In this document: piece after piece, positions 49,735-52,327 of the stretch | Position numbering within the stretch: position 1 is the stretch's first letter | How the letters are laid out: each line of letters starts with the position of its first letter | Assembly (NCBI GenBank): GCA_033855775.1 | Contig: JAWVFT010000101.1 | Span: 1 to 52,327, forward strand | Length of the DNA stretch: 52,327 nt | Reading direction: 5' to 3' | From: DASVTR01 sp033855775 | Lineage (GTDB): Bacteria; Acidobacteriota; Blastocatellia; Pyrinomonadales; Pyrinomonadaceae | Position numbers and translations under genes: made by a program | Notes under the pieces: model-generated | Seen by the model: only the letters and a program-made list of their open reading frames with translations | Databases searched by the model: none | What the model was told of the DNA's origin: nothing

Positions 49735-49797
49735 GCCGCCCAATGCAAAGCGGCAGGGCGCGAGCGTCTAAACGGCGGCATAGGAGGTGCCACCAAG

Positions 49798-50535
49798 ATG
49801 AGTTTAGAGAAAAACGGACACATATTTAATGCAGGGTTTGCGCTGGCGGTTGCGCTGGTGCTGTCGTCAATCATAGGCGCGTGGGCTTACACGCATAGCA
49901 AGAAGAGCGACCAGACGGTGACGGTCACGGGTTCGGCGCGCAAGCGCATCAAGTCGGACCTGGTAATCTGGCGGGCGGGCGTTTCGTATCAAGCGACGCA
50001 ACTCTCGGACGCCTACAAGTCGCTCTCGGATAATATCCCGCGCATCAAGCAGTACTTACTTTCCAAAGGCGTGACGGAAGAGCAGATTACCGTTTCGTCC
50101 ATTACTTCCTCGACGTTGCACGACAAGGACAGCGAGGGCAATGAGAGCGCGGCGATTACGGGCTATTCGCTGCGGCAGGAGTTGCAGGTGCGCTCCGCGG
50201 ACGTGGACAAGATAGAGCGCATCGCGCGCGAAGCGACCGAGTTGATTAACCAGGGCATCCTGCTCGAATCGGGCGCGCCGGAGTATTACTACACGAAGAT
50301 TTCCGATTTGAAGATAGAGATGCTGGCCGAGGCCGCGAAGGATGCGAAGGTGCGCGCACAGCAGATTTCTTCGAGCACCGGCAGCACAATCGGCAGCGTT
50401 CGCTCGGCGCGCATGGGCGTCCTGCAAATCACCGCCGCCGATTCAAACGAGGTTTCGGATTCGGGCATGAACGATACTTCGTCGCTTGATAAAGACATCA
50501 CTGCGGTCGTCAACGTCAGCTTCGCCGTTGACTAA
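49798..50535 (+). CDS. SIMPL (DUF541) domain protein, membrane-anchored
   Basis: About 245 residues from ATG 49798 (GGAGG 10 nt upstream); the open frame to 49621 crosses the palindromic region and is unlikely. One N-terminal transmembrane segment (FALAVALVLSSIIGAWAY), then the SIMPL fold: VTVTGSARKRIKSDLVIW, LLSKGVTEEQITVSSI, GYSLRQELQVRS, AKDAKVRAQQISSSTGSTIG. Family related to BP26/signalling-associated envelope proteins. Role unknown. Confidence 0.87.
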   Translation: MSLEKNGHIFNAGFALAVALVLSSIIGAWAYTHSKKSDQTVTVTGSARKRIKSDLVIWRAGVSYQATQLSDAYKSLSDNIPRIKQYLLSKGVTEEQITVSSITSSTLHDKDSEGNESAAITGYSLRQELQVRSADVDKIERIAREATELINQGILLESGAPEYYYTKISDLKIEMLAEAAKDAKVRAQQISSSTGSTIGSVRSARMGVLQITAADSNEVSDSGMNDTSSLDKDITAVVNVSFAVD

Positions 50536-50569
50536 ACGCCCGCGCCGCTGCCTTAACCCTTAAACCAAG

Positions 50570-50607
50570 GGAGCGCGTTATCCGAATGGATAGCGCGCTC
50601 CTTTTTC
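50570..50607 (+). terminator. Intrinsic terminator of the SIMPL gene
   Basis: GGAGCGCGTTATCC (50570-50583) pairs with GGATAGCGCGCTCC (50588-50601), 14 bp with one G-U and a 4-nt loop, then TTTTTC. Confidence 0.88.
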
Positions 50608-50684
50608 TTTGCGTCTAAATCGTCTCGACAAGGATTCGGCTGTGCGGCCGGGCGCGGCGCGGATTCGGTGTCGCACAAAAAAAA

Positions 50685-50714
50685 TTGACAACCGTAAGGC
50701 GCGCGGGCGAATCT
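50685..50714 (+). promoter_or_regulatory. Possible promoter of the transglycosylase-like gene
   Basis: TTGACA at 50685-50690 after an A-rich run; the -10 is weak (GAATCT, 18-bp spacing). It is the only -35 match in the gap. Confidence 0.35.
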
Positions 50715-50766
50715 TACCGAGCGTCCGCCCAACCTGCTTCGGATGTTCGAGGAGTTGAATCTAAGA

Positions 50767-52086
50767 ATGAAAATAAGCCCGACCCGTTTGCCGTTGCTTC
50801 TCTGTATATTGTTCGCCGCCCTGCTTTCGGCGCAGGCTCAGACGCCCGCGCAGACGCCCTCGGCCACGCGCCCCAGAACCGTGACGGGCGCGCAAGCTCC
50901 GTCGCAGAGCAGCGTGCCTGAGCCGACGCCGACCATCGAGCCGCGCACGCCCGCGCAGTCAGGCACAAGCATGTCGCCTGCGCCGTCGGGCGCGTACGTG
51001 TCGCCCGCGCCGCAAACGTTTCCCGCTCCGGCGACGGTGTTGCCGCCGCCCATGCCTTTGAAGCCGCTGGCGCATCAACTGCCGATGAGCAAGATTAAGA
51101 CACGTTTGGCTGAGGCCCAAAGGCTTTTCAAGTCGCGCGCGACGCCGAGCGCGATGACGCCCGCGTCTTTGCAAACGGTGACGCTGGCGGTGCTCGACCC
51201 GGACAGTTCACAGATTCTTCAGTTGCCGTTTCCGAAAGAGATTTTCCTGCGGAAGAACTCTGAGGCGGCTCTGCCTTCGGTCACGGGCAGCATGTTGAAC
51301 GCGCGCATCGTGCGGGCCAACGGCGTGAATACAGCCGTCATTGTTTCCGACAACACTGGGCGACAACTCGTGCCGCTCGTCGTCGAATATCCGATTGAGC
51401 GCAACGGTTACTTTCGCGAGATGGCTTATTACACGTCCGTGCATCCGGCTCTGCTTTCGCCGGAGGTCGTGCGCGCAGGCGAGAGCTACGTGCGGACGAT
51501 GATCGACTTGGCGGCCAAACGATTGCGCGACAAGGGCGTGGAGATTCAGCCCGCGCTGGTTGATATGGCCGAGCGACTCTGCATCGTCGAGCACGTTGAC
51601 CACATGCGTTTCCGGCAGGAGAATCGCCGCTCGCTCTACGAGGAAATCTTCGCGCTCTATGCCTTGAACGAGTTGGACACGTATCGCTATTCGGTCAGCA
51701 CAGCCGGGGCGGGCGGGATGGTGCAGATGATTCCCGCCACTTACCAGATGATACGGCGCGAGCATCCGGGCATCGGCCTCAACCCGGATTTCGTCAACGG
51801 GATGCGCAACCACGGCAACGCTCTCGAAGCGATGCTGCTCTACATTAAAGACACTTGGAGCCTGCTCGCCACCAACGAAGAGGTGATTGAGGCTTTGAAG
51901 AATGGAACGGCGACGCAGCCGGAATTGCTGGCTGCCGGTTACAATTCGAACCCTGCGCGACTGCCGCTCTATCTACGGCGGGGCGGCTCTGGCTGGCGCG
52001 TTTTGATTCCGCGCGAGACGCAGATGTATTTGCAAATTTATGCCTCGCTCGATTCGCTGATTCCGATGAAGCGTCGCGCCGCCTGA
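50767..52086 (+). CDS. Exported lytic-transglycosylase-like (SLT) protein
   Basis: About 439 residues from ATG 50767 (GAGGAG 13 nt upstream). Signal peptide (LPLLLCILFAALLSAQAQ) followed by a Pro/Thr/Ser/Ala-rich region to ~110. The C-terminal part carries a divergent SLT lysozyme fold: NELDTYRYSVS with the candidate catalytic Glu, AGAGGMVQMIPATYQM and LAAGYNSNPARLPLYL. The central ~120-270 segment is unassigned. Probably trims peptidoglycan. Confidence 0.75.
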   Translation: MKISPTRLPLLLCILFAALLSAQAQTPAQTPSATRPRTVTGAQAPSQSSVPEPTPTIEPRTPAQSGTSMSPAPSGAYVSPAPQTFPAPATVLPPPMPLKPLAHQLPMSKIKTRLAEAQRLFKSRATPSAMTPASLQTVTLAVLDPDSSQILQLPFPKEIFLRKNSEAALPSVTGSMLNARIVRANGVNTAVIVSDNTGRQLVPLVVEYPIERNGYFREMAYYTSVHPALLSPEVVRAGESYVRTMIDLAAKRLRDKGVEIQPALVDMAERLCIVEHVDHMRFRQENRRSLYEEIFALYALNELDTYRYSVSTAGAGGMVQMIPATYQMIRREHPGIGLNPDFVNGMRNHGNALEAMLLYIKDTWSLLATNEEVIEALKNGTATQPELLAAGYNSNPARLPLYLRRGGSGWRVLIPRETQMYLQIYASLDSLIPMKRRAA

Positions 52087-52128
52087 GCAGACGCCATGAC
52101 CGAATCTTTCAACTGAGCAAGCGCAAAG

Positions 52129-52163
52129 CGCCTTTGCCTGAAACTTATATTCAGGCAGAGGCG
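52129..52163 (+). terminator. Hairpin after the transglycosylase-like gene
   Basis: CGCCTTTGCCTGAA (52129-52142) pairs with TTCAGGCAGAGGCG (52150-52163), 14 bp with one mismatch-type G-U, loop of 7. No long U-tract. Confidence 0.55.
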
Positions 52164-52290
52164 TTACAGTTTGAGCCTGACGGTTTTGCCTTCCAACTCG
52201 AACGACGCGCCTCTCGCCCGCAGATGGCGCAAGCTTTTCATGGCCGAACTTGCCGGAGGAACTCATCAGTTTCCTCTCTGGAGAAATAGT

Positions 52291-52327
52291 ATGAAACAGA
52301 GCATTCTCAAATCGCTTGCGCTCTTAT
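52291..52327 (+). CDS. Start of an exported protein (3' truncated by the window)
   Basis: ATG 52291 with GGAG 8 nt upstream opens MKQSILKSLALL, the n-region and start of a signal peptide. The remainder lies outside the window, so nothing more can be said. Confidence 0.55.
   Translation, partial: MKQSILKSLALL

Overview
The window looks like chromosomal DNA of a GC-rich Gram-negative bacterium, most likely an Acidobacteriota member of the Blastocatellia type. The main clue is the first, truncated gene, which ends in a TIGR03437-type domain (the 'Solibacter' C-terminal domain, typical of that phylum). Supporting clues are LptE (outer membrane), an S74 tail-spike-like surface protein, an S9 peptidase with signal peptide, and arginine biosynthesis through an acylated-ornithine carbamoyltransferase. 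The phylum call is an inference; no rRNA is present.

Layout. 0-2.0 kb: end of a secreted beta-helix/CBM6/TIGR03437 protein. 2.27-2.83 kb: a small transcription unit with a consensus promoter and a strong terminator, then a possible structured RNA. 2.91-4.64 kb: an array of 16 recognisable tRNA genes plus one decayed copy. It includes four Leu-anticodon tRNAs that all have short, class I variable loops. 4.76-4.98 kb: a 21-bp tandem repeat whose spacers flip orientation. 5.0-6.35 kb: an HNH nuclease and an M15 endolysin-like peptidase. 6.9-13.0 kb: mostly minus-strand metabolic and stress genes (Dabb protein, S9 peptidase, PLP decarboxylase, aldo/keto reductase, CsbD/glycine-zipper protein). 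13.3-15.6 kb: tail-spike-like protein. 16.1-21.3 kb: complete branched-chain amino-acid ABC transporter (livJHMGF). 21.3-30.4 kb: arginine cluster, argH on minus and argR-argG-(P-loop protein)-argC-argD-argF'-argB on plus, with three operator-like boxes before argR. 31.3-33.4 kb: two Crp/Fnr-type regulators and a receiver domain lacking its phospho-acceptor Asp. 33.9-38.9 kb: tilS-hpt-ftsH-folP. 38.9-41.4 kb: acetyltransferase, lptE, holA and convergent rpsT. 41.6-44.7 kb: phoH-ybeY-CorC. 44.8-47.1 kb: cysteine-rich CWC protein, deoxyhypusine-synthase-like protein, YkgJ-type cysteine-cluster protein and an LSm-like small protein. 47.2-52.3 kb: NlpC/P60 peptidase, a protein of unknown function, a SIMPL-domain protein, a lytic-transglycosylase-like protein and the first codons of another exported protein.

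Two genome-level themes stand out. First, the tRNA array, with non-canonical members beside an HNH nuclease and an endolysin-like gene, suggests a remnant of a phage or other mobile element. Second, many intergenic gaps inside operons are filled by inverted repeats whose arms are 7-bp (sometimes 8-bp) tandem words. They resemble the short tandem heptamer repeats of cyanobacteria. They often run from the stop codon of one gene to the start codon of the next, leave no Shine-Dalgarno site, and in argC have been absorbed into the coding sequence.
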